NCBI GenBank assembly: GCA_001632425.1
Contig: KV425551.1
Location: forward strand, 544,996-608,995
DNA from: Neolentinus lepideus HHB14362 ss-1
Taxonomy: Eukaryota; Basidiomycota; Agaricomycetes; Gloeophyllales; Gloeophyllaceae
Direction of reading: 5' to 3'
Length of the DNA: 64,000 bases
Made by a program: the position numbers and the translations under genes. The notes beneath the pieces were generated by a model. It made no database searches, had not been told where the DNA came from, and saw nothing but the letters and a program-made list of their open reading frames with translations. Shown piece by piece: positions 20,831 through 32,761 of the stretch (the first letter of the stretch is position 1; the number at the start of each line of letters is the position of its first letter).

Positions 20831-23564
20831 TTATCTACTACCGATGGTATTGAGGACGCTAGGCGAGGGTACCGCCGCCACCGAAGACTCTACAGGGATC
20901 GGGCCATGGGAGTTAAGGATAGATAACAGCTGCGCGTTGTCATGGGGCGTAGAGGAACGTGGTGCCGCGAGACCTAGCGTATTGAAAGGAGGCAAAGTGG
21001 TCGACGATGGGCCGGGCAGCATGTGAGGAGGTTGCATGGAGGGAAGTACACGATTAACGCGAGCTTGTGAGAAGGTATCCTGCAATGGCGAGGGTTGTGG
21101 GAATTGTGAATACGGCGTCGCTGTGGTGGATGGATAAGGACCGTAGGCGGGACGAAGCGGTCCAGCATGGGGCATCGGGTGCGCCATGACACCACTGGTG
21201 CCATTAATAGGTCCATTCAGAGTGGCGAGCAATTGTCTCTCGTGCATACTTGACCGACCGTTGGCACGATAACCGTGGGTAGGGGCGTTTGGGTGGAATG
21301 ACATTGATGTTTGCGCTCGCACTTTGTATGGGTCAGAGGGTGCCATCTGGTTAAAAGGTGGCAAGCTCTGCTGCAGAGAGGCAGGGGCTATAGCGGTGAA
21401 AGATGCAACCTGGGGATTGGAAACGGAGGAGTAAAGAACCCTGGGTTCTCGTACCCCCGAATATGCTGGATGAGACGGTCGAGCCTGTGATTGCACTGAC
21501 ATGGGCGAAGAGGGTGCAGTAGACATCCGACCACTCATGATGGTCCCGGGAGTGGCCAAGTTCCTCTGCATCAACACAGGTGTCATTCTTGCGGACTCAT
21601 CTGCCACAGTTTCCAGCAAGGCCAGCTGCTTCAGTCGTTTCCCGGAGGAGGGTATCTCGGATGGACGCAATAGGTACGGAGATATGTCGGCATTAGAACT
21701 GGAGCCTCGACGAGTGGCTGCTGGTCTAGATGAAGATACAGCGGACTTCGGGGACACTTGATATGTGACAGAAGTGGGGGAAGAGAGAGGCAGTGCGGAG
21801 GAGGGGACCTGCGAAGGAGCGGAGATAGCACCATCCAGACCTTCGATGGGTTGAACAGGGCTATTGAGAGGTATTTGGATTGGATGGGTCGAAGGTTGTC
21901 CATTTAGAAGGCCCAGAAGATGGGCAGATGAATCACTGGAGACCGAAGTTTGAATACCTGAGTGAGGGGATGGAGGCCTATCTTGCGTTTTGCGGACAGA
22001 TCCCGGACGATCTCCATCGATCAATGAGGAAATAGAGTCGGTAAATGATGCGTCAGCAGGAACAGGAGTGGAGTTAACTGCCTCAACAGAAGCTTTAAGG
22101 ACTGTCGACGGAGCCTCCTGTTCCTTCGGATCGATTCCAACGCTCTGCCCGGCGGATAAAGAAAGGGCATTCAATAAACGCGCGAGATCTGGATCTAAGG
22201 ACGATGGAGGAACATCGCTCTCCACCACCACTTGCGTAGCTTGGGGTTCACTCCACTGCGGTGATGGAGTGTCTGGGGCTCCATTATCCGCGGACGAGGA
22301 AGAACTGGACTCCTGAGCGCTGTGATTGTGAGAGATATTAATGTGAGAATGAAGATCGAGTGTCAAGTCCACGCCAGCCTCAACCCCGGGTGGAGCACGA
22401 ATGGGTGGTGGTTTTGCCGTCCTTCGCGCTGGATTCCGCGACCTGCGCTGGCCGATAAAAGTCCTTAAAGGCCTACAGCGAAAAGATGAGTTTCCGGCAC
22501 GCGGGGGTAAGAAGTAGAATTACCCGATGAATGGAGATATGAGATAGAATTTGCCAGGCACAGCCTTGTTTCGCCTCCAAGTCGGTAGATCAGTCAGTTT
22601 GAACCATTCTATCCTCTGCAGTGGCAGAGCATTTTTGGGTCAGGAGTAACAAGTATTAAATAGTGTCTACATACGCTGATTTCCTTGCGGGTCCTAGTCT
22701 TGAAAGGATAGTCTTCCGGGATATCGGGAACAATGTATAATGAGATCTTCTGTTCCCTGATAGACACTTCAATGACATGCGCAGGATTAATCTTGCCAGA
22801 CAAGTCATATCCGGTCTCCTCTAGCACCTGAAACAGTTGGTTCGTGTTGGAGCATGACATAGCTGTATAAAACAAATTGCACGTACTTCTCGAACAGCAC
22901 ACTTGTGGGGTTCCTCATCCTGATTAATTTTGCCCTTCGGAAAACCCCATCCTGACGAAGACTTCCAGCCCTTCACAAGAATGCACTGGTTCGGGAGGAA
23001 GGGCGACGAAACGGATCAGGATGAACGCGAAGAATCGAAGGATGAACCGCACCTTTTCCCAAGTCTCGTTCAGCATGATAGCACCACATACCGGTACTCT
23101 TGTCTTGTATTGCATGAAGTTAGTGAACGTTTGTTCATGATCGTCAGTCCATTGACGAAGCAATGGACATGCTTGGAATAGAAGGGCGGAGAATTTCTTG
23201 AGGGGCAGTGATGGGAATTTGGGGTTTTCCTCCCTGACGAAGTCCTCATAGAACCAGTGACTGTTGACAATACATGTTGTAAGTGAGTGTGTCGCAGATG
23301 ATAGTGCATATTGGACATACGCTTGCTCGACTTGGAAACATACGCGCTCTAGTGATGCGAGTTCTTCATCAGGAAGATTCAGAATGAAACGACTGGAAAT
23401 AGAGCATGTCGGCTGTCTATCATCCGCATGAACACGGCGATGGAGATATACCTTGACAGATCCTCGAGGACTTCGTCAATTGTGGAATATCGGTGTGCTG
23501 AGTTATCAGGAGAGTGGCTGGCAGCAGCTGCCGATATTTCAGGCGATGAAGACGACGAAGCCAT
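20831..23564 (-). CDS. DCP2: mRNA-decapping enzyme Dcp2
   Basis: Nudix hydrolase that removes the m7G cap in P-bodies with Dcp1, starting 5'-3' mRNA decay. Exons 23564-23452, 23392-23321, 23260-23053, 22985-22887, 22827-22675, 22615-22524 and 22472-20831 give 792 residues. Marks: the N-terminal Dcp2 box A domain ([46 protein letters not shown]), [16 protein letters not shown], the Nudix box in [25 protein letters not shown] with its catalytic glutamates, and box [18 protein letters not shown]. The long Ser/Pro-rich C-terminal tail carries short LLxxL-like elements ([32 protein letters not shown]). Such leucine-rich motifs in fungal Dcp2 recruit decay factors, so these are likely helical docking motifs. 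Confidence 0.95.
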
Positions 23565-24683
23565 AACTAGTAGAACGAGAGCAACAGAAATGAGAGAGTC
23601 ACTGCAGAAGGTCAGTTTTATGTACGGTGTCGGGTTGTAGAGTCGAGACGGTGGCGAACAGAGGAGGAGACTCTGACGCCGCTCCGGGTCCAAATAAACC
23701 CAAACAACTCACGTGGTTCTCGCCGCTGTGTTCACTGCCACAGTGCCATTCACTGTCTCTCTACGCTGATGTCCGCGTCAATCCATACAGAAAGACTTGA
23801 TTTGCCGGAAGCAACTGCCTTTAATCATCAAGCTTTCCAGCATCAGGCGACGACTGTTGACGAGCGTCTTCGAGTTCTTCCAGTCAGAGGAGCGAGATCT
23901 TGGCCATCGTGACCTGTCAACGGTGTTGACTCAAGTTTTTTGGGGAGCCTTATGACAAGCTACATCGTCTTGATGAATCGGAGAATTTTATTAACAGAGC
24001 CGATTGACGTTCGCAGATCTGCAGGTCCTCCGTTCGACCTAGCAGTTTCCCGTGAGAATCTCGTCCAACTGCCAGTGTACGAGACCAAGGGTAACTTGCA
24101 GCGTGCTTAGGTAATACGATTGGAAGGTGACCCTAACATAGCTTGCACAAATTATAAGGTATGAGTTCATAACACTTATTCAATCGACGTCCATTGTCGG
24201 CTTGTGCTGTAGTGTCCGGGGCACACATTCTCTTTGTCACAATTGCAGCAGTGCAGGTGTGTGCGCTTCATGTACTTTATCGTCATGGTTGTAAATGAAA
24301 AATATTATAGGCTCCGTACTATTGTTCCAGGAACTGATAGGATAGCTTTTACCAATGCCAGGCGGCTGACTAATTTGTATTATACAGATGCAGGTACTCA
24401 AGACATACTGCAGAGTCGATTCGAAGTAAGGCTTGAAGTAAGGCTTATCCGCTCTAAAGCTCGCTTCAAAGGCTGAGCGCTGAGATATGGTAACTCCTCG
24501 GGTATGATACCAACTGTCGAGAACGGTTGTTCTGGCTCATGGTTTGTAATAATCGGGGCTCCGAATGTGCTGCCGGAAGGTCGTAATATACAACTGTAAG
24601 ATTACGTTGCACGAAGTCCGATGGACTTTAAGGTATAATATTTCTAACGAAGTGAAGGTCACCGCGACACTGGCATAAATAAA
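23565..24683. other. Intergenic interval between Dcp2 start and INCENP stop
   Basis: About 1.1 kb. Contains the Dcp2 promoter. A direct repeat GAAGTAAGGCTT occurs twice in tandem at 24423-24446. A 48-codon frame from 23769 has no recognisable features. Nothing else supported. Confidence 0.45.
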
Positions 24684-27600
24684 CTACTCGTACCCCATCC
24701 GGCGAGCGTAATTCAACTGCTCCTCGATGGTCAGTCTGTCCACCCCAGTCCAGTTAGCAGAGCTGGTCCGCGCCCTGAAACGGCTTTGTCTCGTTCTGAA
24801 GATCTCCTCCATGTGCAATGGCCTGACTGCACCAAAAATATGATCTGGATTGACTGTGCTTTGCTGTTCCAAAGCCTGCCGCAAGTTCGGAGACTGCGCC
24901 CAGTGGGGTGGATCGAAATTTCGTTTCCGACCCTCGTCGTCAGAGTCCGAATATTCACTATTGATATCCGGGAGCTCGATACTCTCGCTCGGGACAGGTG
25001 GCTTAGCAGACTGGGTCGTCGGCTGCCTCGGTGGGTGCATCTGACCTGGCGTCCGCACGAGGGTCTTGGAGGGGACTCCATCTGCCACATTCTCATCTTG
25101 AGACCTTGCCTTCCCCTTGTCCTTGATAAGGATGCTGGTTTTAGACTGTGCCGAGGTCAGGGCCTTCAGGTTGGAGGGACCAGCGACAGCTGTAGGATGC
25201 TTGGGAGTGGCGATTGCCTTCAGATTTGTCTTGGACTGCGATGGACGTAACGTTGCCGGGGGTACTCGAGGCGGCAAGGGATCCTTCTTGTCCTTGGAAG
25301 GTGGTTTCTTCACTTCAACCTTATTATCTGCATCCATATTCACTTTGCGCTTCTTGTTCGCAGCATCGTCGTCAATCTGGCACAAGGATATTGTTAGAGA
25401 CATGGGATACGGTAAGCCGAACGCACCTTTTTCCCATTGATCTTGAGAGGCCGTTTGTCGGTGTGCTCGTCCCTTTCGCGCTTTCGTCGTTCGGCATCAT
25501 CCTTTGCCTTCCGCTCTTCTTCTAACACACGTGCCTTTTCCTCCTCCGCCTTCCGCTGAGAAGCTTGCTGACGTCTGGTCTCCATCTCCTTCAGTCGAGC
25601 CGTCTTCCTTTCTTGTTCCTCTTGTTGCTGCAAGACTTATTAGACTAACCAGACGGAGCATGAGGGAAATGTTACGAACCTTCTTGGCTGCAGCTGCAGC
25701 GAGTTGCAAGCTCTTCACCGGCTCGACCTTCTTCTTGCCGCTGCCTAAGGCATTGCTCACGAGCCTGGCAGCATGACCAAAGAAGCCCATCTGAGAGGTT
25801 GATGTGCCAGAGGAAGCCATAGATATCTGGCTTTCGCTTCTACCAGTGGACTTGCCTGAAGTTGACTTTGACTAGATTGCGCAAGTGACGTTAGTTTGAG
25901 CCATGGTACGAAAGCGATTAGGGATTACCTCATTTAATCGCTCTGATAGCTTGGATAAGACGAGCGCATGATCTGCGTCTGGCAGGGCTTCCTCCTCCTG
26001 GTCTGAGTCCATATCACCATCGCCCTCTTGATCTGATATGATGGGCTGATCCCCCACTTCATCAAACCCATCTTCAGGGTCACTCATATGCGCAACGTGT
26101 TCCGACGTTTCGTGGCCATCGATGGGCCCGGTGTCGCCTTTATGGCTCTCTGTAGGGTCAGTGGTCCAGGTGACCGATTCGTCTGGATTGGCGAATCCAA
26201 AAGGAGTCCATGTCGGGTTGGCCTTCGCGAAGTCCCTCTCATACCTCTCCGCTTCATCGTCTTCGTCAAAGACGGGATTAGGGTCTTCCTGCAACGAACG
26301 ACTGGACTGCGAAGTGATTTCAGTAGCATTTGTCTCTTGGCTAGGGATCCATGACGGCTGCGAGTCGAACACCGCGTCGGAAAAGAGACTCGCTGCACTG
26401 GATTGAGCTGACAGACCAGTCTTATCTGACTGCATCGGTTGTAACTTAGATGGCAGGGAGAACACCGACGGCGCACTGAAGGGATTTGAGGCCATTGATT
26501 TAAATGAGCTTTGAGTCTCGGCTGCGAATGTCTTGATTCCAGGTCGAATGTCCATCGGACGTGTGGGCGGAGGCACGAAAACCACAGGACGCAGGCTCGC
26601 ATTTGAAACGACTGGGTCGGCTTCATTAACTGTTAGTTGAGGTGGCGGAGAGTTTGGAGGTGTGGTGGAGTCACTGATCACGCCACGACTCAGGGGAGGG
26701 ACCGGACTGGAAGTCCCTGCTGGACCGGATGGTACTGACGATGTCTCCTTAATACTTTCCATTTGCTTGTCATCTCCAACAAGATCAGACATACTCAGCC
26801 TGCCCTTTGCGTCACTTGCTCCAGCACTGGACAGTTCGGCCGGGGGATTGACAGGAGGGGCGCGCTCAACGTCCTCTACGACATGCTCGATAGATTCGGA
26901 GGGAACTGCAGGGTTCTGCACCTTGTTCCTCTCAGCAACTTTCGCTTCAGCAGCTTTGCGCGCCTCAGCCAAGGCTGCAGCCGCAGCAGGGCCTCCAAGA
27001 GATTTACCACCAAGGCTCTTGCCTGTGCGACCGAACTCTTGGACTGTACGCTTCAGACGAGCAAAGTCATCCTCGGGCGGCGCGTCTGTGGTATGGGGCG
27101 AGCCAGGCCGGCTACCATGCGTCTCGTGATGTTGGGTATCTTTCACCTCCACATCTTGACTCAGTTTGGCTACTTTGCTTCTCCTTTCGTCTTCCTCCAT
27201 GCGTGCGTGAGCATCAGCATTCCAAGGGGAAGGGTGTAACATCTCGTCGCTCTTCCGCTTGAGACCTCCAGATGCTTCCCGCAACATTGTTTGGGAAGAA
27301 GTTGTCTGTTTGGGAGTCTGCGCCCGCTTCGCGGGGACCTCGATTGCCTTAGCTTCTCTGGCTTTAACCAACCAGGACGTTCGCTTGCCACCCACACCTC
27401 CTACAGCTGCCGGCGTACTCACCGTCGAGTGTAGGCTTGTGCCAACAGAAGGCTCTCTAGGTGCTCGCATGGATTTGCGCAACGGTGAAGGAGCTGGAAG
27501 AGACGGAAACATGGGGATACTAGCCTTCCTGTTCAACATCTTGGGTGAAGTCTTTGTATCCTTCAGTGGAACCATGATGACATCGTCCAGAGGTACAGGA

Positions 27601-28625
27601 ATTGCGGTAGATTGTGCATCACCGTCACTGGAAGGAGCTCGATCCGATGGGTGGGATACGGTAATGAGGTCCGGATTCTGAGTGAGATCTAATGCGACCG
27701 GAGTAGAGTTGAAGAGTGGTCTATCAGATGTAGGCACATTGACCTCCTCGCTGGCTGACGGCACAGCAGACTCGAGTACGTCCGACGAGCCCGTTTGAGT
27801 GGCAGGTGGAGCGAGATGCACATTTGATGTCCTATTTTCTCCCGAAAGAGAGGGCTGCCGGCTTCGTTCCCCTACCTCGTCATCTTCAGCGATGATAGAC
27901 AGCTCCTTTAGAGGCTCCGGAAAGACAGCAAGATGGTTCTCCAAAACTGGTACGCGCAAGGGCGATTCGGCTATAGGTCGTAGAGGCGAGCTATCGACAT
28001 CATAAATTATGACTCCGTCGTTCTCGTGTGCTGGTGTCGGCGGGACAGAATCTACCACGTCGACAATTTCCAGCCCTTCATACGATGCTTTCAAAGCGAA
28101 GCTCGGCGGATGTGAGTTTAAAGGGAGCACTTGGTGGAAGAACTGTGAAGAAGGAAACGAACGAGCGTCATCGTCACCGAGCGGATCTTCTCTTGCTTTA
28201 ACCAGCGCTCGTTGAAACGGTGCGAGATTATCGTTCTTGGAATCTTGATCCTGCGCAGATTCAGGCGGGATAGTGTGAGACAGTGTGGGATGTATTTACC
28301 TCAGCTCCTTGGAATATGATAGATTGAGCTTTGGCGGTGGCAGCAGTGGCAGCTCGTGTCCTCTTCGGTGCATCCTTCTTGCGGCTAGGGGTCTTCACGA
28401 GCTCGATGATAGGTCTAGAAGGCATTAGGAGAGGAATTTTGGTACGCATCACACAAGTACACACTCTCGGTTAGGCCCTGTCAAAATGTTCTCCATATAA
28501 TTGTCCAGGAAAAGAAGGCCGTGTTGTTGAATCTGGTCTCCAAACGCTTGCATGGCGGGATCGCTAGCTAGGGCTGTGCGGATGGACGTGGCCCATGTGA
28601 GGATCCCAGACTGTGTATCCGCCAT
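24684..28625 (-). CDS. SLI15: Inner centromere protein INCENP/Sli15
   Basis: Scaffold of the chromosomal passenger complex, which places and activates Aurora B kinase at centromeres and the spindle midzone. Exons 28625-28465, 28414-28300, 28250-25929, 25871-25680, 25627-25427 and 25376-24684 give 1,227 residues. N-terminal helix LLFLDNYMENILTG fits the survivin/borealin-binding region. The middle is long, disordered and Ser/Pro-rich. A single-alpha-helix or coiled-coil segment (QQEEQERKTARLKEMETRR onward) is rich in Glu, Lys and Arg. The C-terminal IN-box is clear: ELPDINSEYSDSDDE, FDPPHWAQSPNLRQALE and PDHIFGAVRPLHMEEIFR, followed by a short tail containing the expected TSSANW segment. Identification rests on the IN-box. 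Confidence 0.9.
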
Positions 28626-29381
28626 CTTTGAGTAGTTGGGTCTTGTAATAGCTGGTACCCTGAGTTGCCAAGGAAAAGGCACACGACGATGCGCGAGGTA
28701 CACGGAAGGAAAGTTGAAGTGATACTTTCCAAGACGCGCACTAGACACGCCAGACGATCACGTGACCGACGCGTAGCTTCGACCGTTTTAGGGGAAAGTG
28801 TACTGAAATAAATATTTCGTTCGTCGCAAAATGCTCAGACTGCTGGGTGCAGACGATCGGTGGACAGTCCTAGGATAGTCCGAAACTATTTGTCCCATAA
28901 TTGATGTTGTTTATGCCAGTGAACTCCAAGTACTGTTATTTTTTACCCCATGTGGCACAAGACACAAATATTACTCGAGCTAAATGTTGAGCGACATGGG
29001 CCCCCCACCATCTTATTAGCCGAGTCTTCGAGGTACCGTTCGTTCCCCACTGGCAGTAACGCTCTCGACAGATCAGGCGGAGTGTCTCGAAATTCAACTC
29101 AGACAGGCACACGAGAATGAAAAGTCCACGATCGGTGTCTACGGTAAGATACACAAAGAAACAGTCGCAGCGAAAATCCAGCTTTCCCTCTCACAGCAAC
29201 AAATGCTTGACACCCTGCCATGCTGACACCGTCACTACCGAGCATACATATTCTGTTGACCCCGTTAGCAACGATCATCTGGATCACGGGACAGAAAAGG
29301 TACTACTCACCAATGCGACACAATCTGGTCATCAAGACACCGTGTAGTCTGCTCAGCAGGAATAGTATTGACGTCCGCACG
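28626..29381. other. Intergenic interval between INCENP start and the repeat-peptide gene
   Basis: About 750 bases without a supported gene. Its right end (29330-29381) still shows a degenerate piece of the peptide repeat (see findings). Confidence 0.5.
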
Positions 29382-29981
29382 CTAATATGCAACAATCTCG
29401 CCATTGACGCCTTTCGTAGGCACCTCAGCGGGCATGGAGTTGATGTCCGCACGCTTGCGGTAAGCGACGATGTCGCCATTAACACCTTTCGTAGGCACCT
29501 CAGCGGGCATGGAGTTGATGTCCGCACGCTTCCGGTAAGCGACGATGTCGCCATTGACGCCTTTCGTAGGCACCTCAGCNNNNNNNNNNNNNNNNNNNNN
29601 NNNNNNNNNNNNNNNNNNNNNNNNNNNNNNNNNNNNNNNNNNNNNNNNNNNNNNNNNNNNNNNNNNNNNNNNNNNNNNNGGCATGGAGTTGATGTCCGCA
29701 CGCTTGCGGTAAGCCACGATGTCGCCATTGACGCCTTTCGTAGGCACCTCAGCGGGCATGGAGTTGATATCAGCCCGTTTGATATAGGCGGGGATAACTT
29801 CAAAAGGCAAGACGGGCTCTCGAGCTTCCATGGCACGCTGGGCGGATATTCAGACGACAATCACTGGTTCTTAACATGAGAAACAACGTACACGCATCGA
29901 CATCGGCATGGGGACTGCAAGCGTTTGGCCGACAAAGAAAAGGGCAATAGCAGCAAAAATAGCTGGACGTGAGGAGATCAT
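29382..29981 (-). CDS. Secreted Kex2-type repeat peptide precursor
   Basis: Two exons, 29981-29892 and 29837-29382, the second containing a 100-N gap. The N-terminus is a good signal peptide (MISSRPAIFAAIALFFVGQ, then TLA and VPMP). A short leader ends AYIKR. Then follow near-identical 25-residue units that start ADINSMPAEVPTKG, end GDIVAYR and are separated by Lys-Arg, the classical cleavage site of Golgi Kex2 protease. At least four units are visible or partly visible on both sides of the gap. The last one ends GEIVAY and a stop, without KR. This layout is that of fungal Kex2-processed repeat proteins (for example Ustilago Rep1, and precursors of ustiloxin-type peptides). No modifying enzyme gene (for example of the UstY/DUF3328 type) lies in the window, so whether the 23-residue products are modified is open. 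Confidence 0.8.
29400..29785 (-). repeat. 75-bp in-frame tandem repeat array
   Basis: Units of 75 bp with only a few substitutions; for example, the segment from 29431 recurs at 29506. The array spans the assembly gap at 29580-29679. Most differences are silent or conservative (D/E in the last unit), which suggests recent homogenisation. Confidence 0.9.
29580..29679. other. Assembly gap (100 N)
   Basis: Exactly 100 N inside the tandem array, so a placeholder length. From the flanking phase the true missing length should be 1 plus a multiple of 75 bp. Confidence 0.98.
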
Positions 29982-30350
29982 CTTGAAGGGTTGATAAATG
30001 AAGAGATGGTGCAAATGACTAGAGCTGAAGGAGGTTGCGATATAAAGGTCGTCCAGCGGCCAGATGAAGAGACGAAAGAAAAGTGAACGTAGACACCGAC
30101 CGGGCGAAGGCACTAACGAAGGGGGAAGGATTCCGAAGGAAAGAGGGTCGGATATTTAAAGGCCGGCGGGGACGGCGGGTATCAAATTGTGTAACAACGA
30201 AATCTTGTAACCAAGCAAACGTTGCCATATGCGGCAGTGTCTTGTGATTTCCCACGATCACAATCACATTTTCTCTTCTCTGTTCGACCATTGGCTGCTT
30301 ACGATCCTGGAGGCTGAGCCGTATTGAACGTTGAACAACTGCTCAGTGCC
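29982..30350. other. Divergent promoter region of the repeat-peptide gene and ESF1
   Basis: About 370 bases between two divergent start codons. The minus strand has a TTTAAATA-like TATA candidate near 30152-30162. No other gene seen. Confidence 0.4.
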
Positions 30351-32627
30351 ATGTCTGATCCTCGTTTCGCACGACTTAGGACCGACCCTCGTTTCCGCAA
30401 ACTCAAACGGAAGAACGCCAAAGTTGTCGTAGACGATCGTTTCAAGTCCATCTTCAGCGACAGCAAGAAGAAGCGTAAGGAGAACGGTGCAGGTGCTACT
30501 TCAAACTGATCACGGTGGGTTTGACCTAACAATTTCTCTTACAGGACGTTCTGTGGACAAATACGGAAGGCCTGTGTCCGATAACCAGGAACAGAACAAC
30601 CTACGGCGATTCTATCGGCTCGAAAACGATGACTCACCGTCTGTTGGCCCGGACTATGCCCGCGGAGAGGTTCTTCTGCAATCCTCTGACGAAGAGGTTG
30701 ATGAGGGGCAAGAAGATGACGAAAGCGATGACGACGGTATTGTCACTTTGGGGACAGATCAGCATAAGCCCATACGAATCCCCGAGGACGAGGAGGCTGA
30801 AATCAATCTTGATGAGAATGACTACGCCGACCTGGATGCTCAGGCTGCTCAATATTCGAAGACTCACGCTAGAGAGGAGGAAGGTCAAGACATACCTGCC
30901 ACTCGACGTTTAGCAGTGGTCAACCTTGACTGGGATCATGTGCGAGCCATACATCTGTACAAAATCTTCAGTTCACTCGTCTCTACCACTGCCTCGTCTG
31001 CCTCAGGCGATAGGAAGTCTCGAAATGATGTTGTGAGGGGTAAGATCCTGAATGTTCGCGTCTACCCGAGCCAATTCGGTAAAGAGAGGATGGCGAAAGA
31101 AGAGAAAGAGGGTCCACCAGTCGAAGTCTTTAAGAAGAATACGGCTGCGTCGGATGTTGAACTTACTGAGAAAGACATGATTGAAGTTGGTGGCGGGCAA
31201 GACTACGATGAGGATGCGTTGCGAAAATACCAACTGGATCGTCTGAGGTTCGTCTCTCGGTCAGCTCCTTACTCCTTGATACAAACACTTTGAAACAGAT
31301 ACTACTATGCCATCGTAGAATGTGATACTCAGCAGACAGCTTCTCATATCTATAATGAATTGCAAGGGACGGAACTCGAATATTCCGCCAATGTCTTCGA
31401 CCTCAGTTACGTTCCCGATGACATGACATTTGACGATGAACACCGGTGAGCTGCATGATATAGATGTTGTTCGCAAATACGTTGACATATGTATAACAGT
31501 GACGAGGCCTCTGATGAGGTTAACGCAACATACAAGGGCTTGGACTTCGTTACCGACGTAAGTCGGCCGTATTGGTTTCATTCGACCCCCCTAACATGTT
31601 TTATGCATCCAGGCGCTGCGACACTCCAGAGTCAAGCTCACGTGGGATGAAGATGATCCTGAACGGGTACGTATGACCAGACGGGCACTGTCCAAAAAGG
31701 AAATCGAGGAAGCCGACTTCAAAGCGTATATTGCGTCCTCGGAGTCGGAGTCGGACAATGAAGGAGGTCCTCAGGACAGCAAGGAACACAAGTCAGCTAA
31801 CCGGGATAAACTACGTGCTCTCCTACTTGGAGGTGGTGAGGAGTTGCCAGAAGGGTGGGGCGTCAATGACAGTAAGGACGTGGTCGACATGGAAATTACC
31901 TTCACGCCGGGTTTGTCCGAGTCTAGAGACAGGAAGCAGGAAGAGACGACGCTAGAGAAGTATCAGAGAAAGATGAAGGAGAAGCGCAAAAAGAGAAAGG
32001 AGGAGTCGAAGGAGAAGGCCGCTGAGGAGAAAGCGCCAATGCAAGACGACGACTTCTTTGCGTCTGGCAGCGACGGCGAACAAGAAAATGGCCCTGTCAG
32101 ATCGAAGACGGCGCTATCCCGACTTGCGTCTACTACCGAGGAACTCAGTCTGCTGGCTGTCGCCGATGATCTTTCAGCCGCCCCGCGCCACTTCGATATG
32201 AAGGCGGTGGTTAAGTCCGAGAAAACGAAGGGGAAGAAGAAACGTAGCAAAAAGCACTTTGACGAATGCGAAGATGAAACCCAAGACAACTTTCAGATCG
32301 ACGTTAACGATGAACGTTTCACCGCTCTGCATGACGATTATAACTTTGCCATTGACCCAAGTAACCCTCAGTGCGTGTTTTAACTTACTGGACTAAATTG
32401 TTTGTTCAATCGTGTCTATCTGCAGCTTCAAGAAAACAAAGAGCATGTCAGCATTGTTGGAAGAACGTTCTCAGAGACGAAAGCATAGGCCACTGGAAGC
32501 GAATAGAGCGATGCCGGACGCTGATTCTGTGGGTAAAGACAGGACTCTCTCGAGTTTGGTAGAAAGCGTCAAGCGAAAAAGTACTGTAACCGTTCAGTCG
32601 CCCGTTGGAAAGCGGAGAAAGACGTAG
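30351..32627 (+). CDS. ESF1: Pre-rRNA processing protein Esf1
   Basis: Nucleolar protein needed for early 18S rRNA processing in the small-subunit processome. Exons 30351-30492, 30545-31247, 31299-31445, 31500-31557, 31613-32370 and 32426-32627 give 669 residues. Marks: N-terminal MSDPRFARLRTDPRFRKLKR and VDDRFKSIFSD, then VDKYGRPVSDNQEQNNLRRF. An acidic region follows, then RLAVVNLDWDHVRAIHLYKI, RYYYAIVECDTQQTASHIY and WDEDDPERV. The C-terminal NUC153 element is DERFTALHDDYNFAIDPSN with KTKSMSALLEERSQRRKH. Two donors at the end of exon 1 (after 30486 or 30492) are in frame; they differ by two residues. An in-frame stretch upstream lacks an ATG, so the start is secure. Confidence 0.94.
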
Positions 32628-32761
32628 CATACCTGTCTGTCATTCATTCCAAATTTCCGTATACCATAACAATATCTTTGTATCTTTGTGCTACTCTAAC
32701 TTACACGTAATTCGCCTTCAACGAGGAGATCATCGCAGAGAACACAGAAGGATCCCATGGA

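Noticed and set aside
23769..23915. 48-codon plus-strand frame starting MSASIHTERLDLPEA, divergent from Dcp2
   Set aside because: No family features, no splice pattern and no supporting neighbours; could be chance.
29220..29879. Plus-strand frame through the repeat array (GVDVRTL-type units)
   Set aside because: It is the antisense reading of the 75-bp repeat. Only the minus strand has a signal peptide, splice sites and Lys-Arg spacing.
29382..29981. Mating pheromone precursor of the basidiomycete type
   Set aside because: Those are short and end in a CaaX prenylation motif. This protein has a signal peptide and KR repeats and ends IVAY.
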